Part shown: in pieces, positions 5,785-13,777 of the stretch
Layout of the letters: every line of letters begins with the position of its first letter
Position numbering within the stretch: position 1 is the first letter of the stretch
Source of the DNA: Candidatus Hydrogenedentota bacterium
Lineage (GTDB): Bacteria; Hydrogenedentota; Hydrogenedentia; Hydrogenedentales; GCA-2746185
DNA length: 14,535 bases
Direction: 5' to 3'
Assembly (NCBI GenBank): GCA_030123645.1
Contig: JASJYE010000020.1
Coordinates: forward strand, 1 to 14,535
Translations under genes and position numbers: made by a program
The notes under the pieces: generated by a model
Database searches by the model: none
The model's input: only the letters and a program-made list of their open reading frames with translations
What the model was told of the DNA's origin: nothing

Positions 5785-8700
5785 TTACTTCGCCGCGGCA
5801 AGCTCGCGCACGTCTTCGTCGAGCGGATCGATCAGCCGCGTCCTGGCCGGCTCGATTTCCTCGCGCGACGGCCATCGGCCTCGATACAACAAGTGCACGA
5901 CGCGCCGCCCGTCGCTAAGGATGCCCAGAAGGCACGGCAACAACACGAGCGTAATCACCGTTGCAAACAACACGCCGCCCGCGAGCGACAGCGCCATAGG
6001 GATGACAATCTGCGCCTGCGCGTCCTTCTCCAGGATGAGGGGCATTAGGCCGCCAACCGTGCTGATCGAGGTCAGCATGATAGCGCGGAAACGCCGCACG
6101 CCGGCCTGAACAATGGCGTCAAATACTGCGCTGCCGTGCGCGATTTGGGTGTTGAAGGCCTCGATGAGGACAATCGCATCGTTTACTACAACGCCGGTAA
6201 GTGCGACCATGCCGAATACGCTGAACATCTGGAGGTCGATGCCCATGATGTAATGGCCGAGGACCGCGCCCACGAATCCGAAGGGCACGGCGACCATTAT
6301 CACGAGTGGTTGGACGTAGGAGCGGAAAATTGACGCGATTATAACGAAGATGCCAATTAGCGCAACTCCGAGACGCGGGAAGAGGCCCGCAAAGGCTTCG
6401 CGGCTGGCGCGCTGCATTCCCTGGAAGGACCAACTGAAACCCGGATACGCGCGCTCGAGATCCGGGAGTATCGTTTCCCGCACGTTCGCCAGCACTTCGT
6501 CCGCGTTGACCCTGCGCGGATCGTTCTCCGCCGTCACGGAGATAATCCGCCGGCCGTCTTCACGCACGATGTCCGAATCCCCCCGCTCGAAGGAGACTTG
6601 CGCGACCGAATAGAAGGGCACCTCGAAGCCCTGCGGCGTGCGGATGCGTACTTGCTCGAGTTCGGCCAGATTATTGCGCTCCTCCTCCGTATAGCGCACC
6701 TTGACCCGAATGTCGTCGCGGCCGCGCTGTAGGCGAAGCGCTTCCTCGCCGTAAAAGCCTGCGTACACCTGCCGGGCCAAATCGTCGAGCGTGAGGCCAA
6801 GTGTTCGCGCTTCCGGCTTGAGCTTAATGCGCATTTCGTTCTTGCCGGGACGATACGTGTCCCCAATCTGATAGATGCCGTCATAGGTCTGAAGGTGAGC
6901 CTTGAGTTCTTTGGATACAGCCAGCAGTGTCTCAATATCATCGCCCTTTAGCGCGATCTCGATGGGGGCGCCGGGCGGGCCCATTTCGAGCGTGGCGAAG
7001 GTCTGCTTCACGGCGCCGGGGATAAGGCCCACCTCGTTTTCCCAGTCGAGCATCATATCCTGGACAGTCGTCAAGCGATCCAAGCCGTCGACAAGCTCTA
7101 TTCGGACGTGTCCGACGTTGTTGGCACTTGAACGTGTGGACCGATCAAAGGCCTCGGCGCCGATGAGGCCCGTAACCATGTAGATGTTCTTTACAACGGG
7201 CGCGCCCTCTCGAAGCTCATAGCCCTTGCGCAGCCGCTCGAATGCCTCTCGCGTCCGGTGGACGGCGTCATCGGTTACATGCAGCGGAGTGCCGTCGGGA
7301 AATTCGATGCTTGCGATCAAATCGTTCGCGTCGGTTTCGGGAAAAATCACGAACTTGACGAAACCTCCCCCGACCAAGCCCCACGTGGCCATGAGGAGCA
7401 CGCAGGCCGTGCACACCGCGACATAACGGAATTCGATGGCCTTTTTAGCGAAGGGCCTGTAGAGGCGCAATATGACGTAGTCGATGACGGCATTGATGAG
7501 CTGACGAAGCCTCTTCGGCGAGAAGCGTTTGACTTCAGGGGAATGGCTCATGTCGGGCAGGTGGTTCAGGTGGGACGGCAGGAGAAAGAGGCTCTCGATC
7601 AGGGACATCGTCAGCGACGCGATGATCGCTACGGGAAGAATCTTAACGAATTTGCCCAGCACGCCATCGACAAACATCAGCGGAATAAAAGCGATAATTG
7701 AAGTCGTGACCGCGGCGAGCACGGGCATGCCGACTTCGATGACCCCGTTTACCGCGGCGAGCATTGGGGAGTCTCCGTTCCGCCGATGGACGTAAATCGC
7801 CTCTCCAATAATGATCGCGTCGTCGACGACGATCCCGAGGACCATGATAAGGCCGAATAGCGACATGGTGTTGATGCTCGCGCCGACGAGCCACATGATC
7901 ACTAAGCCGCCGGAAAGTGACACGGGAATGCCCAGCGTCACCCAGAAACTGAGGCGAATCTCAAGAAAGAGCCATAACGATAGGAAGACGATCGCGAGGC
8001 CAATGATCCCATTACGCACAAGCAAGTTGATTCGGACCCGGATGAATTCTGAGCGATCGGCCCACAGCGTCAGATTGAGGCCCTCCGGAAGCGTCGCTTG
8101 CTTCGCTTCTATGTATTCCCTGACCTCCTCGACGATTGAAAAAGCGTCCTCGCTTTGCGTTTTGGAGATGGTCAGCAGAAGACAGGGCTGCCCGTTGAAG
8201 ACTGATAGGACTTGGTCCTCGGCGAAGGCGTCTTTTATGTTCGCGATGTCGCCGAGCGTGATGATATCGCCGCCGGGCCGTGCGAGCACCACGATCTCGG
8301 CGAATCCCCCACCCTCATACTTCCGGCCCAGCGTCCGCAGCCGAATCTCCTCGCCTTTTGTGCGTAAAAGGCCTCCGCTCAGGTTCAGGCTGCCGCGCCG
8401 CACCGCCGTCGCGACATCTTGAAACGACAAGCCGAACTCGCGCAGCCGCCCTTCAGAAATCTCGATGGCGATCTCGTAGTCACGCGTGCCGAAGATCTCG
8501 ACTTGCGATACCGACGGCAGCGCTTGAATCTCGTCCTTGAGGTCTTCGGCAAACTCCTTCATCACCCGCTCGGGCTGATCGCTCCACACCGCGAGGTTGA
8601 TGAGTTCTTCGTTGATAGAGATCTCTGTAATGATGGGTTTTTCGGCATCCACTGGAAATGTGGAAATCGCGTCAATCGCACTGCGCACATCGGTGTACAC

Positions 8701-9012
8701 GTCCTCGACCGAAAAAGACGCTACGACTTCGATCATCGCAGTAGCGCCGTTTTCGGCCGAGATCGTCATGTAGCGCTTGATACCTTCGATGCCGTCAATC
8801 GCTTCTTCGATCTTTCGGGAGACGCCTTCCTCAACCTCTTCGGGGTCCGCCCCGGGATAGGCCACCTCAACGACGAGAGTATCCACAGAGATCTTCGGGA
8901 AGAGCTCCTTGACCATGAGGGAGGATGAAACACCCCCGAGGATCAAGATCAGGACGAGCAACACATTGACAAGAACGGTGTTGCGGATGACTAAGGAGAG
9001 AAAGCGCCGCAC
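5785..9012 (-). CDS. RND-family efflux permease (AcrB/MexB-type inner-membrane pump)
   Basis: A 1075-residue proton-driven pump of normal family length with the duplicated RND plan. There is one N-terminal TM helix (about 10-33), a large periplasmic loop (35-325), TM helices 2-6 (about 330-480), TM7 (about 528-550), a second periplasmic loop (about 555-875) and the last TM bundle (about 880-1030). The proton-relay pair Asp397-Asp398 (GIVVDDAIIIGE) is present, and the equivalent second-half motif reads VVVNDAIVLIE (941-951). It should trimerise and work with the adjacent adaptor. The start is GTG at 9012, whose G is also the last base of the adaptor's TAG stop (TAGTG), so translational coupling is expected. 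Substrate class cannot be told; the DD pair fits the multidrug type better than the metal-exporting type, but this is weak evidence. No outer-membrane TolC-like gene is in the window. Confidence 0.96.
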   Translation of the reverse strand: MRRFLSLVIRNTVLVNVLLVLILILGGVSSSLMVKELFPKISVDTLVVEVAYPGADPEEVEEGVSRKIEEAIDGIEGIKRYMTISAENGATAMIEVVASFSVEDVYTDVRSAIDAISTFPVDAEKPIITEISINEELINLAVWSDQPERVMKEFAEDLKDEIQALPSVSQVEIFGTRDYEIAIEISEGRLREFGLSFQDVATAVRRGSLNLSGGLLRTKGEEIRLRTLGRKYEGGGFAEIVVLARPGGDIITLGDIANIKDAFAEDQVLSVFNGQPCLLLTISKTQSEDAFSIVEEVREYIEAKQATLPEGLNLTLWADRSEFIRVRINLLVRNGIIGLAIVFLSLWLFLEIRLSFWVTLGIPVSLSGGLVIMWLVGASINTMSLFGLIMVLGIVVDDAIIIGEAIYVHRRNGDSPMLAAVNGVIEVGMPVLAAVTTSIIAFIPLMFVDGVLGKFVKILPVAIIASLTMSLIESLFLLPSHLNHLPDMSHSPEVKRFSPKRLRQLINAVIDYVILRLYRPFAKKAIEFRYVAVCTACVLLMATWGLVGGGFVKFVIFPETDANDLIASIEFPDGTPLHVTDDAVHRTREAFERLRKGYELREGAPVVKNIYMVTGLIGAEAFDRSTRSSANNVGHVRIELVDGLDRLTTVQDMMLDWENEVGLIPGAVKQTFATLEMGPPGAPIEIALKGDDIETLLAVSKELKAHLQTYDGIYQIGDTYRPGKNEMRIKLKPEARTLGLTLDDLARQVYAGFYGEEALRLQRGRDDIRVKVRYTEEERNNLAELEQVRIRTPQGFEVPFYSVAQVSFERGDSDIVREDGRRIISVTAENDPRRVNADEVLANVRETILPDLERAYPGFSWSFQGMQRASREAFAGLFPRLGVALIGIFVIIASIFRSYVQPLVIMVAVPFGFVGAVLGHYIMGIDLQMFSVFGMVALTGVVVNDAIVLIEAFNTQIAHGSAVFDAIVQAGVRRFRAIMLTSISTVGGLMPLILEKDAQAQIVIPMALSLAGGVLFATVITLVLLPCLLGILSDGRRVVHLLYRGRWPSREEIEPARTRLIDPLDEDVRELAAAK

Positions 9013-10379
9013 TAATCGGTCTCCATCGGAAGTGCGTCCTCAATCTCGAGCAGGGTGTTCTCGAGCGGGTTGATAAGGCGGGTGATGATCACGAGTTCAC
9101 CCGCTTCCAGACCCTGGGCGACGTAAACATACTCGCCTGCGATGTGCGATTCCTTCACGGCCTTCGATTTCAGTCTAAGCTCCCCCGTTTCCGGGTCTTT
9201 CTCAGCCATGTAGACGGTCCGGTAACCCGACGCCTCGTGGTCGAAGGAAACGGCCTCGGCCGGAAGCTTGACCACGCCTTCGACCCTTCGGCCGGGGATC
9301 TCGACGCGGCAGAACATGCCTTCGACCAGGGGAAGATTTCCGGCCATTGGCGAGAGCGCATCGGCGCCGGCCACGCGCACGACCACCGCCAAGGTGCGGG
9401 TTTGCTGGTCGAAGCGCTCGACGCGATGGAGCAGGCCCCGCCACTTGTGCTCGTTCTGCGCTTCGGTCCACGCGATCTCGACAGGCACGCGCGTCAGTTC
9501 GTTGAACCAAGCCCTTTCATCGAGAGTTTTTTTCTCATCGAAACGGAGCCACTTGCGCACTTCGCGGCTGCTGATGGGGACGGTGATTTCGAGCACTGAA
9601 TCGTCCGCGAGTGTCATCACGACGCTGCTTGGCGTCAGATATTGATACCTTTCAAGATTCACGCTTTTCACGCGCAGATCCGCCCGCGCCACGAGAACCG
9701 TCCGCTCAAGGTCCGCTTCGGCTTTGTCCAGTTTCGCACGAGCCGCCCCCAAATGGCCTTTGACCTCAAGTATTCGAAGAGGGAACAGCTCGAGCGACTG
9801 CACAAAAAGCGCGTATTGGTCTTTGGCGGTGTTGTATGAGACTTCCCTGGCGCCCACGAGCGACTTTGACTCGATGTTGTCTTTGGAATAAAGACGGAAC
9901 GCTCGCTCAAAATCGGCCTTGGCCAGGTCGCGCGACCGCTCGAAGGTCTCCAGCCGCCCGGTATCCATGGCATACTGCTTTTTGAGCCTTGCTACATTGC
10001 TCTCGAGCTGGAGGACCGTGGCCTGGAATTCGTCCACGCGTGCCTGGTAGTCAATCGGATCGATTTTGAACAGGACTTCGCCCGCACGGATCAACTCACC
10101 TACCTCAAGCCGCGGGTGCACCTCTACGACGCGTCCGGCGATTCCCGGGGATACCTCTGAAACGTCGCGCGCGCGCACCTCGCCGTATCCTATGATGTCA
10201 ACGCGCACCTCCTCGAAACGGACGGCCTTGACTCTCACCCGAAGCGCGCGCTCCTCGATCGTTGCATGCGCGGGGGCCTCACGCTGGGAGATGAGGAACG
10301 CGGTCAACGCTCCGCCGAATGCGAGGATAGCGACGCACGCGATCAGCTTGATAAACCAGCCAGAACTTTGTATCTGCAT
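9012..10379 (-). CDS. RND efflux periplasmic adaptor (membrane fusion protein, HlyD/AcrA family)
   Basis: A 455-residue adaptor linking the pump to an outer-membrane channel. It has an N-terminal membrane anchor (about 8-30, WFIKLIACVAILAFGG...), a first lipoyl half (about 72-112, SEVSPGIAGRVVEVHP ... LIRAGEVLFKIDP) and a long alpha-helical hairpin (about 112-230) rich in Glu, Lys and Arg. The beta-barrel and membrane-proximal domains follow (about 250-455). The anchor lacks a lipobox cysteine at the usual place, so it is probably held by the uncleaved helix rather than by lipid. The helical hairpin is of the length used to dock on TolC-type channels. The ATG at 10379 has no Shine-Dalgarno; the 22 nt between it and the marR stop are a TAAN repeat, so its translation may rely on coupling to marR or on leader accessibility. 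Confidence 0.94.
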   Translation of the reverse strand: MQIQSSGWFIKLIACVAILAFGGALTAFLISQREAPAHATIEERALRVRVKAVRFEEVRVDIIGYGEVRARDVSEVSPGIAGRVVEVHPRLEVGELIRAGEVLFKIDPIDYQARVDEFQATVLQLESNVARLKKQYAMDTGRLETFERSRDLAKADFERAFRLYSKDNIESKSLVGAREVSYNTAKDQYALFVQSLELFPLRILEVKGHLGAARAKLDKAEADLERTVLVARADLRVKSVNLERYQYLTPSSVVMTLADDSVLEITVPISSREVRKWLRFDEKKTLDERAWFNELTRVPVEIAWTEAQNEHKWRGLLHRVERFDQQTRTLAVVVRVAGADALSPMAGNLPLVEGMFCRVEIPGRRVEGVVKLPAEAVSFDHEASGYRTVYMAEKDPETGELRLKSKAVKESHIAGEYVYVAQGLEAGELVIITRLINPLENTLLEIEDALPMETD

Positions 10380-10405
10380 AGTTAGTTAGTTAATTAATTA
10401 GTTAA
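10380..10405 (-). repeat. TAAN tetranucleotide run at the marR-adaptor junction
   Basis: Read on the minus strand, six tandem tetranucleotides run from the marR stop codon to the adaptor ATG: one TAAC, two TAAT and three TAAC. The first TAA is the marR stop. Because the unit is four bases and begins with TAA, stop codons occur in all three frames. The run contains the perfect palindrome TAATTAATTA (10391-10400) and three copies of TTAGTTA on the plus strand. TTAGTTA is also a half of the palindrome upstream of marR, so this could be a second MarR-binding site. It replaces any ribosome-binding site for the adaptor gene. Confidence 0.65.
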
Positions 10406-10905
10406 CCTGCCTCGTCAACAATACTCCGGCGCGCGTTCGCGCCTAACTTCGCGTCCTCATCAAGGCATCGTTGAATTCGTCCGTAAACATCGCACCATTG
10501 CTGGGCATAATCCGGACCGATCCGCTTCAGTATCTCGACCACGGTCTTGAGCAGCTCACTCTCGAGCGTTTCCACTCTTTCCTTGCCCCCTTTCGTCATT
10601 GCAACGCGTACCTCGCGCCGGTCTACGCGGCTGTTCCTGCGTGTCACCATTCCAAGTTCGACTAGGCGCTCGATCATTGCCGACACGGAAGGAGGTGAAA
10701 CATGTGTCGCTTGAGCGATCTCCTTCACACTCATTTCGCCATGTTCGCGGATGACGAGCAGCGTGGTCATCTGCGGCATCGAAAGCTCTCTTGCAGGCGC
10801 TTCCTGCTCATGGCTCCTGTGCGCGGTCCTGATAAGCACACGCCGCTGCAACTGCATGATCGTTCCTAGGAGCTGTCGCGCTTGGTTGAGGGCTTCGCCG
10901 GACAA
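10402..10905 (-). CDS. MarR-family transcriptional regulator of the efflux operon
   Basis: A 167-residue winged-helix regulator, likely a dimeric repressor released by a small ligand. The winged helix-turn-helix spans about 42-105: MSVKEIAQATHVSPPSVSAM (58-77) contains the recognition helix and RRNSRVDRREVRVAMT is the wing with its conserved Asp-Arg-Arg. Flanking N- and C-terminal helices form the dimer interface. I use the TTG start at 10905 because it keeps the first dimerisation helix (LNQARQLLGTIMQLQRRV). It has no clear Shine-Dalgarno, and an ATG at 10857 with AGGA 6 nt upstream is the alternative, giving 151 residues. It is the first gene of the operon marR-adaptor-pump, 22 nt before the adaptor gene. 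A promoter and palindrome just upstream suggest autoregulation. Confidence 0.93.
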   Translation of the reverse strand: MSGEALNQARQLLGTIMQLQRRVLIRTAHRSHEQEAPARELSMPQMTTLLVIREHGEMSVKEIAQATHVSPPSVSAMIERLVELGMVTRRNSRVDRREVRVAMTKGGKERVETLESELLKTVVEILKRIGPDYAQQWCDVYGRIQRCLDEDAKLGANARRSIVDEAG

Positions 10906-10921
10906 GGATAGTTGGTATTTC

Positions 10922-10940
10922 TAACTATTAGTTAAGCTAA
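10922..10940. promoter_or_regulatory. Probable MarR operator
   Basis: TAACTATTAGTTA (10922-10934) is a perfect inverted repeat with a single central base, 16 nt before the marR start. It overlaps a second imperfect one, TTAG (10928-10931 region) with CTAA (10937-10940). It falls roughly 14-27 nt downstream of the start point predicted from the promoter at 10955-10983, a position from which a bound repressor would block transcription. Assignment to this MarR protein is an inference from position and symmetry. Confidence 0.55.
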
Positions 10941-10954
10941 TCGTATAGATGGAA

Positions 10955-10983
10955 ATTATATCTGGATTCCTGCGGAGACGCAA
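10955..10983 (-). promoter_or_regulatory. Sigma70-type promoter of the marR-efflux operon
   Basis: On the minus strand, TTGCGT (10983-10978) is followed after 17 nt by the consensus TATAAT (10960-10955). This is the best promoter match in the window. Transcription would begin near 10948 and run through the palindrome at 10922-10934 into marR, the adaptor and the pump. Confidence 0.65.
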
Positions 10984-11316
10984 GCAGGCCTAGAAAGGCA
11001 TAAGGTCCTGAACGAAAATAGCTTAGGGTCTGCGCACAGAGCAATGCGCGCCCAATAAGCTCACACTGCGGGCCGGTCGCGGAACTAAGAATACAGCCCT
11101 AAAACCGCCCCCTCGATGGATTGAAACGCCCAATCTGCGGCTGCATTCCCATCCCAGCCGATAGCGGTCAAGGCCCTTCATCTCGCCGCGCCATTTCCTA
11201 CCTTTGCTTCCCGGCGGCCGTATTGGATATCCACGTGCTTTCGGCCGCATGATGTCCTCTCGAGCGATGTGGTACCATCTAAGCTTCCGGGGGTAAGGGT
11301 AAAAGGAAAGTGGGTC
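10984..11316. other. Intergenic region between divergent marR operon and TPR gene
   Basis: About 330 nt with no convincing gene. Open frames across it have no domain I recognise and lack supported starts. No promoter for the plus-strand TPR gene is convincing; TTGGAT at 11224 has only a weak partner (CATGAT, spacing 19). The AAGGAAAG at 11303-11310 is the ribosome-binding site of the TPR gene. Confidence 0.5.
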
Positions 11317-12246
11317 ATGAATCTGCCTGCGGCCGTTTCACTTATCTTGTTAGTGTTGTCTTTCGGGGTCTCCGCCCAGCTTCCAGACGAATTGGCGCAC
11401 CTCGAGGCACTGGCCTCGGAGCAGGATGAGCTCGTTAGCGCCACGCGGCGCTTCGACCTGCAGCAGCAGGGGCTACTCGAGTGGGATCTCGCACTGGTCG
11501 ATGAATTTATGCTTCAGGGCAAGAGCGATTTAGCGGCGACCCAACAAAGCGGCATCCATAAGCGCGTAGACTTGATGCGGACGGCCTGGGTCTACGTCAC
11601 GGACCGTTATCCGAACAACGCGCGGGCGCTGAATTATTACGGCGAATTTCTATACGACTACGACAAAGACCAAGCCAAGGCGGTCCAGAACTGGCGCGTG
11701 GCCATCAAGCTGGATGATAAATTGGCCGCCGCACACAACAACCTGGGCATCCATCATTTTCACACGGGCGACCACAGAAACGGATTGAACCATCTCCAGC
11801 GCGCACTTGAGCTCGAGAAGGACAATCCCGATTTTCTCTTCAATATGTCGCAGATCTATATGATTTTTTTCCCACAGCTGGGCCGGATGCTCGACCTTTC
11901 CAAAGAGAAGATCTACAAAGAGGCCATGCGGATGTCGAAGAAGGCAGCCGAGCTCGCCCCGGATGACTACGATGTCCTCCTTGATTACGCGACCAATTTT
12001 TACGCCGCGGAGAATTTCGGCATCAAGAGCGATTGGGAGGAGGCGGCCCTGGCGTGGCGGCGCGCACGCCCCCACGCACCTACCGAAACGCAAACATTCT
12101 ATACTTTCCTAAACGAAGGCCGGACCTGGCTTCGCTCCAACAAGAAGGGAAACGCCGTGAAACCGCTTGAAGAGGCCGCGGCGCTGCGCCCGGAGAGCCG
12201 GGTGGTTGAGCAGCTCCTGAAAAAAGCCAGGCAGGGCACCGGCTAA
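11317..12246 (+). CDS. Exported TPR-repeat protein
   Basis: A 309-residue protein with a signal peptide (1-20, LILLVLSFGVSA|QLPDE), so it acts in the periplasm or outside. The centre holds tetratricopeptide repeats: about 102-135 (NARALNYYGEFLYD ... WRVAIKLDD), about 136-169 (AAAHNNLGIHHFHTGDHRNG ... ALELEKDN), about 170-215 and a less regular one around 216-250, with a possible last repeat near the C-terminus. TPRs form protein-binding superhelices; no enzymatic domain is seen, and a partner is unknown. I chose ATG 11317 because AAGGAAAG sits 6 nt upstream and the signal peptide then starts directly. A GTG at 11269 would add 16 residues in front of it. It is followed after 38 nt by signal peptidase I, suggesting an operon. 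An imperfect hairpin (GGGC-A-CCGG with CCGG-C-GCCC, 12234-12259) covers its stop codon. Confidence 0.9.
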   Translation: MNLPAAVSLILLVLSFGVSAQLPDELAHLEALASEQDELVSATRRFDLQQQGLLEWDLALVDEFMLQGKSDLAATQQSGIHKRVDLMRTAWVYVTDRYPNNARALNYYGEFLYDYDKDQAKAVQNWRVAIKLDDKLAAAHNNLGIHHFHTGDHRNGLNHLQRALELEKDNPDFLFNMSQIYMIFFPQLGRMLDLSKEKIYKEAMRMSKKAAELAPDDYDVLLDYATNFYAAENFGIKSDWEEAALAWRRARPHAPTETQTFYTFLNEGRTWLRSNKKGNAVKPLEEAAALRPESRVVEQLLKKARQGTG

Positions 12247-12284
12247 TGCACCGGCGCCCAAGCTCGATGAAGGGGAGTGCGTAG

Positions 12285-12875
12285 TTGGCCGATTGGTCGG
12301 GGTCATCCATTTCGTTAGGCCGCAGGCTATTCAACGTGGCGGTGATTATCGTTGCGGTCCCGCTGATTTATCTCTTCGTCGGCAGGGGGATGCGTTTTTT
12401 TCGCGTGCCCTCAAATTCGATGGAGCCGACCATTCTCGTGTCGGACTATTTGCTAACCCTGCGCCAGGACAACTACAAGCGCGGCGACATCGTCGTGCTT
12501 CGAGACCCCATGGCCACGGACGAATATATCGTAAAACGCATTATTGCAGTAGGCGGGGATCGCATCGAAATTCAAGGCGGCGGGGTATTCATTAACGGGG
12601 GCTACGCGTCGGAACCCTATCGCCTTGAACCGATAGAATACAGCCTGGGCGAGTACCGGGTGGATGAGAGTGAAGTCTTCGTGCTGGGAGACAACAGCAA
12701 TTGGAGCGTGGACAGTCATGACTGGGCAGCGGGCGTTGACGATGGCAGGCCGGCGCGGCCGGGCGGCGTGCCTAGCGACCTGATTGTGGGCAGGGTGCTC
12801 TATATTTATCTCCCCTTCAATCGCATGCACAGACTCATCCCCTATCCGCTGCGCTTATCGGGAGGCGCCGCGTGA
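12285..12875 (+). CDS. lepB: Signal peptidase I
   Basis: This 196-residue membrane serine protease cleaves signal peptides from exported proteins on the outer face of the inner membrane. It has one N-terminal TM helix (about 14-34), then the catalytic serine in PSNSMEPTI (Ser45), the general-base lysine in YIVKRIIAVGGD (Lys84), and the conserved GDN-containing box (135-137, VLGDNSN ... SHDWA). The serine, lysine and box D/E order match the family. The length is short but normal for a single-anchor type. The TTG start at 12285 is supported by AGGGGAG 7 nt upstream. It follows the TPR gene by 38 nt and precedes the rhomboid gene by about 107 nt. Signal peptidase genes often occur in several copies, so it may not be the only one in the genome. 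Confidence 0.95.
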   Translation: MADWSGSSISLGRRLFNVAVIIVAVPLIYLFVGRGMRFFRVPSNSMEPTILVSDYLLTLRQDNYKRGDIVVLRDPMATDEYIVKRIIAVGGDRIEIQGGGVFINGGYASEPYRLEPIEYSLGEYRVDESEVFVLGDNSNWSVDSHDWAAGVDDGRPARPGGVPSDLIVGRVLYIYLPFNRMHRLIPYPLRLSGGAA

Positions 12876-12895
12876 GCTGGGCCTGAGGCCTCGCT

Positions 12896-12924
12896 TTCTA
12901 ACGGTGGCGGTCACAAGGTAGAAT
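12896..12924 (+). promoter_or_regulatory. Weak candidate promoter before the rhomboid gene
   Basis: TAGAAT (12919-12924) matches the -10 consensus at five of six positions, with TTCTAA (12896-12901) 17 nt upstream as a poor -35. If real, it would let the rhomboid and TatA/J genes be transcribed apart from the TPR and signal peptidase genes. Confidence 0.2.
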
Positions 12925-12982
12925 ACGCGGCAAGACACCGCGTGTGCCGGTCCAATTCAGCCCCCGAGGGCCATTTCGAACG

Positions 12983-13747
12983 ATGAATTCGTATTATCAA
13001 GAAGAATCCCGCTTCGGTTTAAGCCGCTCTCGCGTTACCTACGGCGTGCAATTCCTTATATTAGCGAACCTCTGCGTCTTCGCGCTGCAGCTTCTTCTGG
13101 ACATCCCCCTGGGCAACCCCGTGACCTTCGATGCGCCGGGCGGAAGCATGCTTATCGAGCGTTTCAGCTTCTCCGCGGATCGTTTCAGAGAGGGATGGGT
13201 CTGGACCCCGCTGACTTACATGTTCGTGCACGGCGGGCTTCAGCACCTCTTCTTCAACATGCTGTTGCTCTTCTTCTTTGGCCCCGATGTCGAACGGCTC
13301 CTCGGTACGCGCCAATTTCTGAGGTTTTATTTCCTGTGCGGGTTCGTCGGTGTGCTTCTCAACCTGCTTAGCGCTTACCTATTCGGGATCCACGTTTCGA
13401 TTGTCGGCGCTAGCGGTGCTATAATGGGCGTGGTTGTCGCGTTTGCCATCGCCGATCCGGATCGGCAGATTTTTTTGTTTCCCTTGCCCTTCCCGATCAC
13501 CGCGCGCGCGATGGTGATCTTCTTCATCGTGATCGATCTGCTCACCGTGGCCAGCGGGGCCCGGGGCACGTCGGTGGCGACGCACCTCGGCGGCATGGCA
13601 GTCTCCTTCGCTTATATGAAATATCGTCCGACGCTTCTGCAATGGAGCTTGAAACGACGCCGAAAGCCATCGAAGCGAGACCGGAAAAACTTGGGCGAGG
13701 CCGTCGACAACATTTTCAAGTTTCAGGACAAGGAACGCAAAAAATAG
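12983..13747 (+). CDS. Rhomboid-family intramembrane serine protease
   Basis: A 254-residue polytopic protease that cuts substrates within the membrane. The TM2 HxxxN motif is present (His88-Asn92, LQHLFFNML), the catalytic serine is Ser144 in GASGA, and the partner histidine is His201 in THLGG, so the Ser-His dyad is complete. About six TM helices are visible between residues 20 and 212. The C-terminus is a Lys/Arg-rich cytoplasmic tail (about 214-254). I prefer ATG 12983 (MNSYYQEESRFG), although the purine stretch GAGGG is 12 nt away; a GTG at 12944 would add 13 residues and has no ribosome-binding site. The next gene begins 30 nt after the stop, in the same frame, and encodes a TatA-like J-protein. 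Together with signal peptidase I this forms a small membrane-proteolysis cluster. Confidence 0.94.
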   Translation: MNSYYQEESRFGLSRSRVTYGVQFLILANLCVFALQLLLDIPLGNPVTFDAPGGSMLIERFSFSADRFREGWVWTPLTYMFVHGGLQHLFFNMLLLFFFGPDVERLLGTRQFLRFYFLCGFVGVLLNLLSAYLFGIHVSIVGASGAIMGVVVAFAIADPDRQIFLFPLPFPITARAMVIFFIVIDLLTVASGARGTSVATHLGGMAVSFAYMKYRPTLLQWSLKRRRKPSKRDRKNLGEAVDNIFKFQDKERKK

Positions 13748-13777
13748 GGGCGACGACGACGGGGCACGCAGTCAGAC

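Noticed and set aside
6119..8928. Long plus- and minus-strand open frames inside the pump gene
   Set aside because: They are GC-driven shadows of the clearly coding RND permease frame.
11023..11250. Minus-strand open frame of 75 codons upstream of marR
   Set aside because: Arg-rich low-information sequence in a divergent intergenic region, no recognisable domain and no supported ribosome-binding site.
12234..12259. Hairpin over the TPR gene stop as a terminator
   Set aside because: The stem has a mismatch, the loop is 8 nt and no T-run follows; the next gene starts 38 nt after the stop with a good ribosome-binding site.
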